From contig NZ_CP118734.1 in the NCBI RefSeq assembly GCF_032594935.1, positions 152,001 through 216,000 of the forward strand: DNA of 64,000 nucleotides, written 5' to 3'. Shown here piece after piece: positions 46,121 to 54,131 of this stretch (positions are counted from its first letter, which is position 1; each line of letters opens with the position of its first letter). Position numbers and translations under genes: made by a program. The stretch comes from Streptococcus sp. 29892 (GTDB taxonomy: Bacteria; Bacillota; Bacilli; Lactobacillales; Streptococcaceae). The notes below the pieces were generated by a model. The model was not told the origin of the DNA. It saw only the letters and a program-made list of their open reading frames with translations, and made no database searches.

Positions 46121-47737
46121 ATGATGTCACTATTATTATTGAAAAAGAATGGTTTGTTTGGTTTGATGACAGTAGATGGAACAATGATTTTTCCACCACT
46201 TTATTCCGAAATATCCGAATATTCTAATGGTCTGATTGCAGTCAGAAAAGACAAGCTCTGGGGTTACTTAGATGAAGAAGGTCAGCTGGCAATTCCTTTC
46301 CAATTTACAGAGGCTAAGAAATTCTCAGCCAAGGGGGCAGCGCCTGTTAAATTTAATCACTCACCTAGTTCGTGGGGAATTATTGATCGGACAGGTAAGC
46401 AACTCAATAAGAAATTGAACTTTGATCAGGGTTACCATGCGATTTCAGAATTCTCGGAAGAAGGATTAGCCATAGCTCAGCACTATCAAACCTATTGCTT
46501 GCTTGGGGAAGATGGACGGATTGTAAACAACCAATTCTATGCTAGTATTCATAAATTAGATTTGAGCAATACCTATCTAATTCGTGAGTTGAGTTCCTAC
46601 ATAGCTGTCAATGAAGATATGGATGTTATTTTTAGGTCGGAAAAGCACTATGATGAAATTTCCTCTATGTCCCATGGGATGCGGCAGGTAGTTATGGATG
46701 ACTTGGTTGGCTATGTAGATGAAACAGGCCGAGAAGTCATTCCTTGTCAGTACCAATTGGCTTATGAATTTGCGGAGAATGGTCTGGCTCCTGTCCAGTT
46801 CGACAATGGTTTGTTTGGTTACATCAATAAAGAGAATGATCTTGTCATAGAACCTCAGTTTGACGATGCCTCTATTTTTGAAAATGGTTTGGCTCCTGTT
46901 ACAAAAGATGGCAAGACCTGGTTTATCAATGAAAAGGGCGAGGCTGTCTTTGGGATGACCTTTGCGGCTGCCTCTCATTTTGCGGGTGGTTTGTCAAATG
47001 TGACCTTGCATACTGGTCAAACTGCTTTTGTAAATACCTCTGGTCAAATCGTTTTCTACTATCCATCCGAATGGGAAGTGGAAAAGTTTACAAGTAAGGA
47101 CATCACAACCTTCAAGGTTGGGGATGAAGTAGGTATCATCAATAAGCAGGGAGATGTTGTTGTATCAGCTTGTTGCGAGAGTTTGAAGGTGAGTGAGTTT
47201 GGTAATCTGCATCCCTATAAACAAAATGGGCTCTGGGGTTATATTGATGGTGAAGGGAATATTGTCTTTAAAAATCAATTTTTACGAGCCAGCACCTTTG
47301 GGGCAAATGGTTTAGCTAGTGTCCAAATTGAACGAGCAGTGGCTGTAGAAGACCAAGTAATAGAAGAAGATGGTGATGAGATCATTATTGAGATGGATGA
47401 AGAGAAATCAATCTTTTGGAATATTATCAACGAAGATGGTCACATCTTGTTCCAGTCAGAAGATTTAGACTTCCTCTCAGGATTTGGTTCAAGCCCTTAT
47501 GCCTACTGTGTAGAAGATGGCAAGTATTACTTTATCAATGCAGAAGGGGTTCGATTTGGTAAGGGAGATGAGTTTATGTCGACATTCTGTGACGGCGAAG
47601 CGATCGCTGTGCAATCAGGTTATCACAAGCATTTGGATGCATTTGGACAGGAGCTAAATCTGGATAAGTTTGGTCTGGTTCGCTTGTCGGAGGATTTTGA
47701 ATTGATGGTTGATCTTGATTTTGAAAAGGAGAATTAA
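46121..47737 (+). CDS. WG-repeat (KWG) protein
   Basis: A 538-residue soluble protein made of about ten WG beta repeats, recognisable as GLFGLMTVDGTMIFPPLYSE, KLWGYLDEEGQLAIPFQF, VGYVDETGREVIPCQY, LFGYINKENDLVIEPQFDD and LWGYIDGEGNIVFKNQF. WG repeats bind proteins or peptidoglycan-like ligands in other systems; here the role is unknown. No signal peptide. ATG 46121 or the next ATG can serve; AGAGG precedes. Same promoter box as the upstream operon. A strongly initiated 29-codon ORF follows at once. Confidence 0.8.
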   Translation: MMSLLLLKKNGLFGLMTVDGTMIFPPLYSEISEYSNGLIAVRKDKLWGYLDEEGQLAIPFQFTEAKKFSAKGAAPVKFNHSPSSWGIIDRTGKQLNKKLNFDQGYHAISEFSEEGLAIAQHYQTYCLLGEDGRIVNNQFYASIHKLDLSNTYLIRELSSYIAVNEDMDVIFRSEKHYDEISSMSHGMRQVVMDDLVGYVDETGREVIPCQYQLAYEFAENGLAPVQFDNGLFGYINKENDLVIEPQFDDASIFENGLAPVTKDGKTWFINEKGEAVFGMTFAAASHFAGGLSNVTLHTGQTAFVNTSGQIVFYYPSEWEVEKFTSKDITTFKVGDEVGIINKQGDVVVSACCESLKVSEFGNLHPYKQNGLWGYIDGEGNIVFKNQFLRASTFGANGLASVQIERAVAVEDQVIEEDGDEIIIEMDEEKSIFWNIINEDGHILFQSEDLDFLSGFGSSPYAYCVEDGKYYFINAEGVRFGKGDEFMSTFCDGEAIAVQSGYHKHLDAFGQELNLDKFGLVRLSEDFELMVDLDFEKEN

Positions 47738-47738
47738 C

Positions 47739-47828
47739 ATGAAAACATTTATTACGGAACTGGTGGCACTAAAAAATACTGATTGGGTACAGCACCAAGT
47801 GCTCAATCAGTCTACTCCTAATATGTGA
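47739..47828 (+). CDS. 29-codon ORF with strong ribosome site (gene remnant or small peptide)
   Basis: Reads MKTFITELVALKNTDWVQHQ and ends nine residues later. AAAAGGAG lies at good spacing and the start is 1 base after the WG gene stop, so it is surely translated. It may be the 5' remnant of a third gene cut by deletion, or a real small protein. The adjacent intergenic gap (to 47988) holds a terminator and no other gene. Confidence 0.4.
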   Translation: MKTFITELVALKNTDWVQHQVLNQSTPNM

Positions 47829-47863
47829 TCCATTAGGGCATTACAAACGATGGATAATCAAAA

Positions 47864-47895
47864 AAACAGCTATCTCCCCCCTGGGATAGCTGTTT
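47864..47895 (+). terminator. Terminator of the WG-repeat unit
   Basis: AAACAGCTATC (47864-47874) pairs with GATAGCTGTTT (47885-47895), C-rich loop. Confidence 0.85.
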
Positions 47896-47988
47896 CTGTA
47901 ATATAATTATAACAGTATTTCTTGAAAAATAGCTAAAAATACTACGATTTTTTTGAAGTTATTTTCCAGGCAGATTTTCATTCGTTTC

Positions 47989-48351
47989 TTATCTCCAGAA
48001 CTTATCATAGCCTTTCTTCTCGTCCATGTTATAGGCGATGATATTGCGGAGAAGGTCCCAGTTGACTTCTTGGTCTTCCTTGATTTTGAAGAGGTTGGAG
48101 GTTGCTTCGTAGCCTGCTTCCTTGATGTCCTTGGCAAAGGTTTCCATAGTGACCGTTTCAGGTGCAATGGAAATGTGAGCCTTGGCAGTAGAGAAACCAA
48201 TGATAAAGGTTCCGTCCATGATAAACATGGGCTGGTTCCATTTGATTTCTGTGGTTAGACTTGGAAATTCTTGCTGGATTTGGGTGAAGATTCTTGCCAG
48301 TTTGTCCTTCAAGACAGGATTGTTGACCTTGTTCAAAAATTCTTGGAGCAT
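47989..48351 (-). CDS. DUF1801 family protein (YdhG-like, 'iron chaperone' annotation)
   Basis: A 120-residue protein with the DUF1801 pattern: TTEIKWNQPMFIMDGTFIIGFSTAKAHISIAP. The Bacillus relative YdhG/Fra has been called a frataxin-like iron chaperone; function here is uncertain. ATG 48351 is preferred over ATG 48366 because AAAGGA lies seven bases upstream of it. Single gene on the minus strand. Confidence 0.75.
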   Translation of the reverse strand: MLQEFLNKVNNPVLKDKLARIFTQIQQEFPSLTTEIKWNQPMFIMDGTFIIGFSTAKAHISIAPETVTMETFAKDIKEAGYEATSNLFKIKEDQEVNWDLLRNIIAYNMDEKKGYDKFWR

Positions 48352-48415
48352 AATGTTCCTTTCCATTTTTTATTTCATTCTATCACAAAAGAGGAGCGGG
48401 CTCCTCTTTTCTTGC

Positions 48416-50041
48416 TTATTTCACTATAATCGCTAAAGCTTGATAAGGTTTCAAGCTAATTTTTTTACCGAGTTTGCTGTCAGGATAGTTGCTGATGAGG
48501 ACTTGACCGTGGGCATAGTCGTCTGCCAGGTCTAGTTCAACCTCTTCTGCGAAGAAATTGTTGAGGACCAACAGTTTTTTGTCATTTAGCAAGCGTTCAA
48601 AGGCATAGACTTTCTGGCTGTCCTTATAGGCTGCCTTGTAGTCCCCTTCTGAAATCAGAGGGAGTTCTTTCCGCAGGCGAATGAGTTCTTGGTAGAAGGT
48701 GAAGATTGGACCTGTTTTTTCCTGCTCAACGTTAATGGTTGGGTAGGATTTGCCAGCCTTTAGCCAAGGAGTTCCTGTTGAGAAGCCTGCATTGTCAGAA
48801 GCATCCCATTGCATCGGAGTGCGGGAATTGTCACGGGACTTGGCCTGGATAATCTTGAAGGCCTGTTCAGGTGCGTGACCTTGGTCCAAGAGCATCTGAT
48901 AGGCATTGATAGATTCCACATCGACGTAGTCGTCCATGCTGTCGTAATCGGGGTCAATCATGCCGATTTCCTCGCCCATGTAGATGTAAGGCGTACCGCG
49001 TGACAGGTGGATAGAGGCTGCTAGCATGGTTGCTCCTTCATTGCGGAAACTTTCCACATCAACAAAGCGGTTGAGGGCACGAGGCTGGTCGTGGTTGTTG
49101 TAGAAAAGAGCGTTCCAGCCATTTCCGATGGACATTTCTTCCCCCCAAGTGTGGAAGAGGCGTTTAAGTTCCTCAAAGTTGAAGTCCATAATGGTCCATT
49201 TTTGACCGTCCTTGTAGTCCACTTTCAAGTGGTGGAAGTTGAAGGCCATGGACAATTCTTCCCGCTCAGGAGCTGTGTAGAGAATGCAGTTCTCAATGGT
49301 GGTGGCAGACATTTCCCCGACGGTCATGAAGCCTTTTTCTGCTCCAAAAGTAGCATTGTTCATCATCTTGAGGTAGTCGTGGGTGATTGGGCGGTCGGTG
49401 TAAGCAGGCTTACCGTCATTGATTGGGCAGTCTTCGAGGACTTCGTCCTTACCAATCAGGTTAATGACATCGAAGCGGAAGCCTTTGACACCCTTGTCTT
49501 TCCAGAAGTTGACCACTTTGAAGAGTTCCTCGCGGACATGAGGATTTCGCCAGTTGAGGTCGGCTTGGGTCACGTCAAAGAGGTGGAGGTAGTATTTCCC
49601 AGTATCTCCAAAAGGAGCCCAGGCATTGCCACCAAATTTAGACACCCAGTCAGTTGGCTGGTCACGCAGGATAAAGAAATCCTGGTAGTATTCGTCGCCT
49701 GCTAGGGCTTTTTGGAACCATTCGTGGTCGGTTGAGCAGTGGTTGAGGACCATGTCCAGCATGAATTCAATACCCAGCTCTTTACCGACTGTCACCATTT
49801 CTTCAAAGTCAGCCATGGTGCCGAAATCAGGATTGACAGCTGTATAATCAGAAATATCATAACCGTTGTCCCGTTGCGGACTTGGGTAGAAAGGATTGAG
49901 CCAGATCATGTCAATGCCTAATTCCTTTAGATAAGGAAGTTTTTCAATAATTCCTCGTAAATCCCCGACACCATTTCCTGTCGTGTCCTTATATGATTTG
50001 GGGTAGATTTGATAAACAACCTTCCGTTTGTCTATTGTCAT
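48416..50041 (-). CDS. treC: Alpha,alpha-phosphotrehalase (trehalose-6-phosphate hydrolase)
   Basis: A 541-residue GH13 enzyme that hydrolyses trehalose-6-phosphate to glucose and glucose-6-phosphate in the cytoplasm. GH13 motifs: DMVLNHCSTDHEWF, GFRFDVINLI with the nucleophile Asp, TVGEMSAT with the acid Glu, and NNHDQPRALNRF with the stabilising Asp. Related enzymes such as glucan 1,6-alpha-glucosidase share these, but adjacency to the trehalose PTS gene and treR decides the call. Second gene of the treB-treC operon. Confidence 0.93.
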   Translation of the reverse strand: MTIDKRKVVYQIYPKSYKDTTGNGVGDLRGIIEKLPYLKELGIDMIWLNPFYPSPQRDNGYDISDYTAVNPDFGTMADFEEMVTVGKELGIEFMLDMVLNHCSTDHEWFQKALAGDEYYQDFFILRDQPTDWVSKFGGNAWAPFGDTGKYYLHLFDVTQADLNWRNPHVREELFKVVNFWKDKGVKGFRFDVINLIGKDEVLEDCPINDGKPAYTDRPITHDYLKMMNNATFGAEKGFMTVGEMSATTIENCILYTAPEREELSMAFNFHHLKVDYKDGQKWTIMDFNFEELKRLFHTWGEEMSIGNGWNALFYNNHDQPRALNRFVDVESFRNEGATMLAASIHLSRGTPYIYMGEEIGMIDPDYDSMDDYVDVESINAYQMLLDQGHAPEQAFKIIQAKSRDNSRTPMQWDASDNAGFSTGTPWLKAGKSYPTINVEQEKTGPIFTFYQELIRLRKELPLISEGDYKAAYKDSQKVYAFERLLNDKKLLVLNNFFAEEVELDLADDYAHGQVLISNYPDSKLGKKISLKPYQALAIIVK

Positions 50042-50121
50042 TTTGCTCTCTCTTTCTTGAATTGTCTTGGTTGATAAAGCAATGATAGGAGGTGCAAGTT
50101 ACCCTGCGCCCTCCTAGTACA

Positions 50122-52062
50122 TTAATTCTTTTTAGCGGTTAGGATAGCTTGTCCACGTTCTACTGAACGAGGAAGTTCTCCAAGAACCTCTGTATTGAAA
50201 TCAGTTTGATTTGTTACGATGACAGGTGTTTCTGTTACCAGACCGGCAGCCTGGATAACATCGATGTCAAAGCTAATCAATTTGTCACCTGCTTTAACCT
50301 TGTCACCTTGTTTGACATGGGCTGTAAAGCCTTTTCCTTCCAAGCTGACAGTATCCATGCCGATGTGCATTAGTAATTCCAGACCATTTGCAGCAGTGAT
50401 ACCAACTGCATGGTTGGTTGGGAAGAGTACAGATACTTCACCATCAACAGGTGCTACCAGAAGACCTTCACTCGGATTGATTAGGACACCTTGTCCCATG
50501 ACACCTGATGCGAATACAGGGTCAGTTGCCTGTGATAATTCTTTTGCTTGACCAGTTAGGGGGCTGATCAAATCAGATTTTTCTCCTGAGGAAACGCTTG
50601 GAGTTACGCTTTTTACTTCTTCAGGAGCCTCATCCTTTTTTGCAAATAGTCCTGCACGTTTGAAAACAACTGTCAAAATCATTGGAACTACAATTGCTAC
50701 CAACATAGTGAGGGCAAATACTCCCCAGTATTCAGCCTTGATAGACAAGATACCTGGAAGACCACCGATACCGATAGAAGCAGCTTGGATGTTAAAGGTT
50801 ACAGATAATAGACCAGCAATACTTGAACCGATCATAGCCGCTACGAATGGGTAAACGTATTTGACGTTGACACCAAAGAGGGCTGGTTCAGTGATACCAA
50901 GGTAGGCAGAAATGGTTGCTGGAAGCGAAATTTGTGCCTCTTTTTCATTCTTACGGTTCATGAGGAAGTAGGCAAATACTGCTGAACCTTGAGCGATGTT
51001 TGAAAGTGCGATCATTGGCCATAGACCAGTACCACCAGCATCTGCAATCAATTGGGTATCGATGGCGTTGGTCATGTGGTGAAGACCAGTGATAACGAAT
51101 GGCGCATAAAGGGCACCAAATACAGCACCGAAGAGCCATTTTACAGGACCAGTTAGACCAGCCAATACAATAGTTGACATCCATTGACCGATAGTCCAAC
51201 CAAGAGGACCAAGGACAGTATGAGCTAAGATAAGTGCTGGCAGAAGGGAGAGGAATGGTACGAAAATCATCGATACCACTTCAGGAACAACCTTGCGCCA
51301 GAAGATTTCTAGGTAAGAAAGGGCCAAACCTGCCAAGAGGGCTGGGATAACCTGTGCTTGGTAACCGATACGAGCGATTGAGAAGAAGCCGAAGTTCCAA
51401 GACCAGTCGCTAGCGATGGTTGCAGCATCTGTACCAGGTACTGCGTAAGCGTTGAGCAATTGTGGAGAAACCAAACAGATACCGAGGACGATACCGAGGA
51501 TCTGAGATGTACCCATCTTACGAGATACAGACCAAGTGATACCTACTGGTAGGTAGTGGAAGATGGCTTCACCTGGCAACCAGAGGAAGTGGTTGACACC
51601 GTTCCAGAATGGTGATACTTCAACGATTGTCTTCCCATTCAAAGCAGACCATTGTACGCCTTCCAATACGTTACGGAAACCAAGGATCAAACCGCCGACG
51701 ATAAGGGCTGGGATGATCGGCGTGAAGATTTCTGCCAACATAGTCATCACGCGTTGGATGGCATTTTGGTTGCTTTTAGCTGCTGACTTGGCTGCTTCTT
51801 TCGATACACCTTCGATACCAGATACGGCTGTGAAGTCGTTGTAGAAAAGAGGGACATCGTTACCGATGATAACTTGGAACTGACCAGCATTGGTGAAGGT
51901 TCCTTTTACGGTTGGAAGGTCTTCGATGACTTTGACATTTGCTTTTTTGTCATCTGCAAGAACAAAACGCATCCGTGTCGCACAGTGAGAAACTGCTGTG
52001 ACATTGTCTTTGCCGCCAATAGCGTCCAAGAGCTGTTTGGCTTCTTTTTCAAATTTTCCCAT
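50122..52062 (-). CDS. treB: Trehalose-specific PTS enzyme IIBCA
   Basis: A 646-residue permease that imports trehalose and phosphorylates it. Domains in order are EIIB with phosphorylation Cys27 (VSHCATRMRFVL), EIIC with about ten helices (residues 105-470), and a fused C-terminal EIIA (LISPLTGQAKELSQ; His in LELLMHIGMDTVSLEG). GKFEKEAKQ start is standard. AAGGAA precedes ATG 52062. Its leader is long because a dispersed repeat lies between promoter and gene. Repression by TreR and catabolite control are supported by the sites at 52324-52388. Confidence 0.94.
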   Translation of the reverse strand: MGKFEKEAKQLLDAIGGKDNVTAVSHCATRMRFVLADDKKANVKVIEDLPTVKGTFTNAGQFQVIIGNDVPLFYNDFTAVSGIEGVSKEAAKSAAKSNQNAIQRVMTMLAEIFTPIIPALIVGGLILGFRNVLEGVQWSALNGKTIVEVSPFWNGVNHFLWLPGEAIFHYLPVGITWSVSRKMGTSQILGIVLGICLVSPQLLNAYAVPGTDAATIASDWSWNFGFFSIARIGYQAQVIPALLAGLALSYLEIFWRKVVPEVVSMIFVPFLSLLPALILAHTVLGPLGWTIGQWMSTIVLAGLTGPVKWLFGAVFGALYAPFVITGLHHMTNAIDTQLIADAGGTGLWPMIALSNIAQGSAVFAYFLMNRKNEKEAQISLPATISAYLGITEPALFGVNVKYVYPFVAAMIGSSIAGLLSVTFNIQAASIGIGGLPGILSIKAEYWGVFALTMLVAIVVPMILTVVFKRAGLFAKKDEAPEEVKSVTPSVSSGEKSDLISPLTGQAKELSQATDPVFASGVMGQGVLINPSEGLLVAPVDGEVSVLFPTNHAVGITAANGLELLMHIGMDTVSLEGKGFTAHVKQGDKVKAGDKLISFDIDVIQAAGLVTETPVIVTNQTDFNTEVLGELPRSVERGQAILTAKKN

Positions 52063-52111
52063 ATATTATTCCTTCTAGGCACAATTGGGCTAGTGCCGTT
52101 CCCATATTTTT

Positions 52112-52275
52112 TAGTCATTTAGCTTCTCTCTTGGTACTTTGCTAACTCGCTTTGCCGTACTCTATGAGGGTTACATTTTATCAGCAGTATGATTTTTAAC
52201 CTTCAATAGTCGCTGCTCTGACTGTTGGAGCAGCCAGTAGCTAGTTGCTTAGTACCAAAAGTAAACTAAAAGACT
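52112..52275 (-). repeat. Short dispersed repeat, copy B (in treB leader)
   Basis: About 164 bases. On the minus strand it starts AGTCTTTTAGTTTACTTTT and ends CTAAATGACT, matching both ends of the copy at 11681-11780 but with about 65 extra internal bases. It lies inside the predicted 5' leader of treB. Imperfect terminal inverted repeats suggest a MITE-like element. Confidence 0.75.
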
Positions 52276-52323
52276 TTGTTTTCCGATTTATCATGTTTTA
52301 GAGGGACACAACAAATTGGATAT

Positions 52324-52388
52324 ACGAAATTTGTACGGACAAATTTCGTTTGTGCTATTATTGTATCCGATTTCAAAAAATAATGCAA
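52324..52388 (-). promoter_or_regulatory. treB promoter with cre and TreR operator
   Basis: On the minus strand TTGCAT (52383-52388), 17-base spacer, TACAAT (52360-52365). TGAAATCGGATACA (52362-52375) fits the cre consensus at all fixed positions. Downstream, ACGAAATTTGT and its exact complement are separated by four bases (52324-52349), a 26-bp palindrome overlapping the start site: probable TreR operator. Confidence 0.75.
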
Positions 52389-52470
52389 GCCCTTTTACTT
52401 AAATTTTTTAAAATTTTGTTATAATAGTGATGTTGTATGATAGAAAGCAGTCAATATATGGGGTTAAAAA

Positions 52471-53184
52471 ATGAAAAAATACCAAGAAATTTATCATGAT
52501 TTAAAGGAAAAAATCCGTACAAATCTATATCCTGCAGAAACGTCCTTACCGACCGAACAACAATTGCAGGAAATCTATGGGGTTAGTCGGGACACGGTAC
52601 GCAAGGCCTTGGCTATGTTGACAGAAGGAGGGCTCATCCAAAAGGTTCAGGGACGTGGTTCCATGGTCTTGAAGCAAGAGATCTTGAATTTTCCTGTTTC
52701 TGGCTTAACCTCCTATCAGGAATTGACCAACTCTCTTCAATTGTCTAGTCAGACACAGGTTGTCAGTCTAGAACAGGTGACGGTCAACAGCAGTCTGGCT
52801 AGTTTGACAGGTTTTGAACCCTATAGCAAGGTCTGGAAAGTTGTCCGTACACGTTCTATTGATGGGAAGGTTTCTGTAGTGGATACGGACTATTTGGCTG
52901 AGGAGTTGGTTCCTGAGTTGACTTTTGAGATTGCGGAGAAGTCCATCTATGAATACCTAGAAGGTCAGTTGGGCTTGGATATCGCCTATGCGCAAAAGGA
53001 AATTACGGTGGAGCCTACCAGTCGGGAAGAACGTGATTTGATGCAGTGCCAGGATGATTATTTGGTTCTCATCAAGTCCCGGGTCTATCTGGGGGATACA
53101 AGACAGTTCCAATATACAGAAAGCAAGCATAAGATTGATAAATTCCGATTTGTAGATTTTGCACGCAGAAAACATTCTTTGTAG
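52471..53184 (+). CDS. treR: Trehalose operon repressor, GntR family
   Basis: A 237-residue GntR/HutC regulator. N-terminal winged helix has PTEQQLQEIYGVSRDTVRKAL (helix-turn-helix) and GGLIQKVQGRGSMV (wing); the C-terminal UTRA domain binds the effector, trehalose-6-phosphate in the Bacillus relative. It is divergent from treB and a TATAAT lies at 52420-52425. The ribosome site is weak (TGGGG). The identity rests on family and the adjacent treB-treC. Confidence 0.92.
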   Translation: MKKYQEIYHDLKEKIRTNLYPAETSLPTEQQLQEIYGVSRDTVRKALAMLTEGGLIQKVQGRGSMVLKQEILNFPVSGLTSYQELTNSLQLSSQTQVVSLEQVTVNSSLASLTGFEPYSKVWKVVRTRSIDGKVSVVDTDYLAEELVPELTFEIAEKSIYEYLEGQLGLDIAYAQKEITVEPTSREERDLMQCQDDYLVLIKSRVYLGDTRQFQYTESKHKIDKFRFVDFARRKHSL

Positions 53185-53239
53185 GATATGGATTAGCAAA
53201 ATCATCTATTTTATTGTATAATGGTAAGCGAGGTGTTTT

Positions 53240-53551
53240 ATGGCAAACTTAAATCGATATAAATTTACATTTGGTGAGAAGCAATTAACCTTAACGACAG
53301 AACATGATAATCTCTTCATGGAAGAAATTGAGCGTGTTGCAACCGAAAAATATCAGGCAATCAAGGAAAAGATGCCAACGGCTGACCCTGAAACCTTGGC
53401 GCTTTTATTGGCAATCAACGCCCTCTCTGTTCAATTAACGCGTGAAATAGCTTTTGAGCAGACGGAGGCAGAGTTGGCCTCTGTAAAAGAAAAAGTATTG
53501 AAGAAAAATGTCACATTAGTTGATTTGGATGAACTTGAGGAGAAGGCATGA
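53240..53551 (+). CDS. zapA: Cell division protein ZapA
   Basis: A 103-residue FtsZ-associated protein that promotes ring bundling. It begins ANLNRYKFTFGEKQLTLTTE and continues into a helical coiled coil, as expected for ZapA of Firmicutes. Its stop overlaps cvpA by four bases, and mutS2 follows, the conserved zapA-cvpA-mutS2 cluster. Confidence 0.9.
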   Translation: MANLNRYKFTFGEKQLTLTTEHDNLFMEEIERVATEKYQAIKEKMPTADPETLALLLAINALSVQLTREIAFEQTEAELASVKEKVLKKNVTLVDLDELEEKA

Positions 53552-54096
53552 TTTCATTAGTAATTTTGCTAATTTTGGCCTGGAGCTTCTATATTGGCTA
53601 CAGTCGTGGCTTGGTCTTGCAGGCTTTCTATGGTCTATCTAGTATTTTGGCCCTGGTCATTGCAACGGCTACTTACAAGAAGTGGATAGCCTTTCTCTAC
53701 CTTTGGGTGCCTTTTGCCAATGCCACTCAGGGTAGTTCGACCTATTACTTTGATGAAAACTATCTATTTGATTTGGACAAGGTATTCTATGCTGGTCTTG
53801 CCTTTCTTTTGATCTATATCCTGATCTATGGATTGGCACGTTTTGTGGGGATTTTTGTCCATCTGCTAGAGGAATTTAACCCGGATACAAGAACGACCAA
53901 TCTTATTAGTGGTGCTATAGCTGTTTTGGTGACCTTTCTTTCCTTGCAGATTGTTTTGGTCTTGCTATCGACCATCCCCTTGGCAGCAATTCAAGATAGG
54001 CTCCATGGAAGTTTTCTGGCCAATTTTATGATTCAGTACACACCATTTACGAGTAGTTTTTTTAAATCTCTTTGGTTGAGTAATATTGCAGGGTAA
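53548..54096 (+). CDS. cvpA: CvpA family membrane protein
   Basis: A 182-residue protein with four hydrophobic helices; the N-terminal ILAWSFYIGYSRGLVLQAFYG is the CvpA hallmark. In other bacteria CvpA is linked to colicin V production and envelope homeostasis. ATGA overlap with zapA; 35 bases before mutS2. Confidence 0.88.
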   Translation: MISLVILLILAWSFYIGYSRGLVLQAFYGLSSILALVIATATYKKWIAFLYLWVPFANATQGSSTYYFDENYLFDLDKVFYAGLAFLLIYILIYGLARFVGIFVHLLEEFNPDTRTTNLISGAIAVLVTFLSLQIVLVLLSTIPLAAIQDRLHGSFLANFMIQYTPFTSSFFKSLWLSNIAG

Positions 54097-54131
54097 GGGG
54101 AACCTTATCCTTTTTGACTAAGTAGGAAAAT

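Noticed and set aside
48416..50041. Alternative call as dextran glucosidase DexB
   Set aside because: Context with treB and treR on both sides favours phosphotrehalase.
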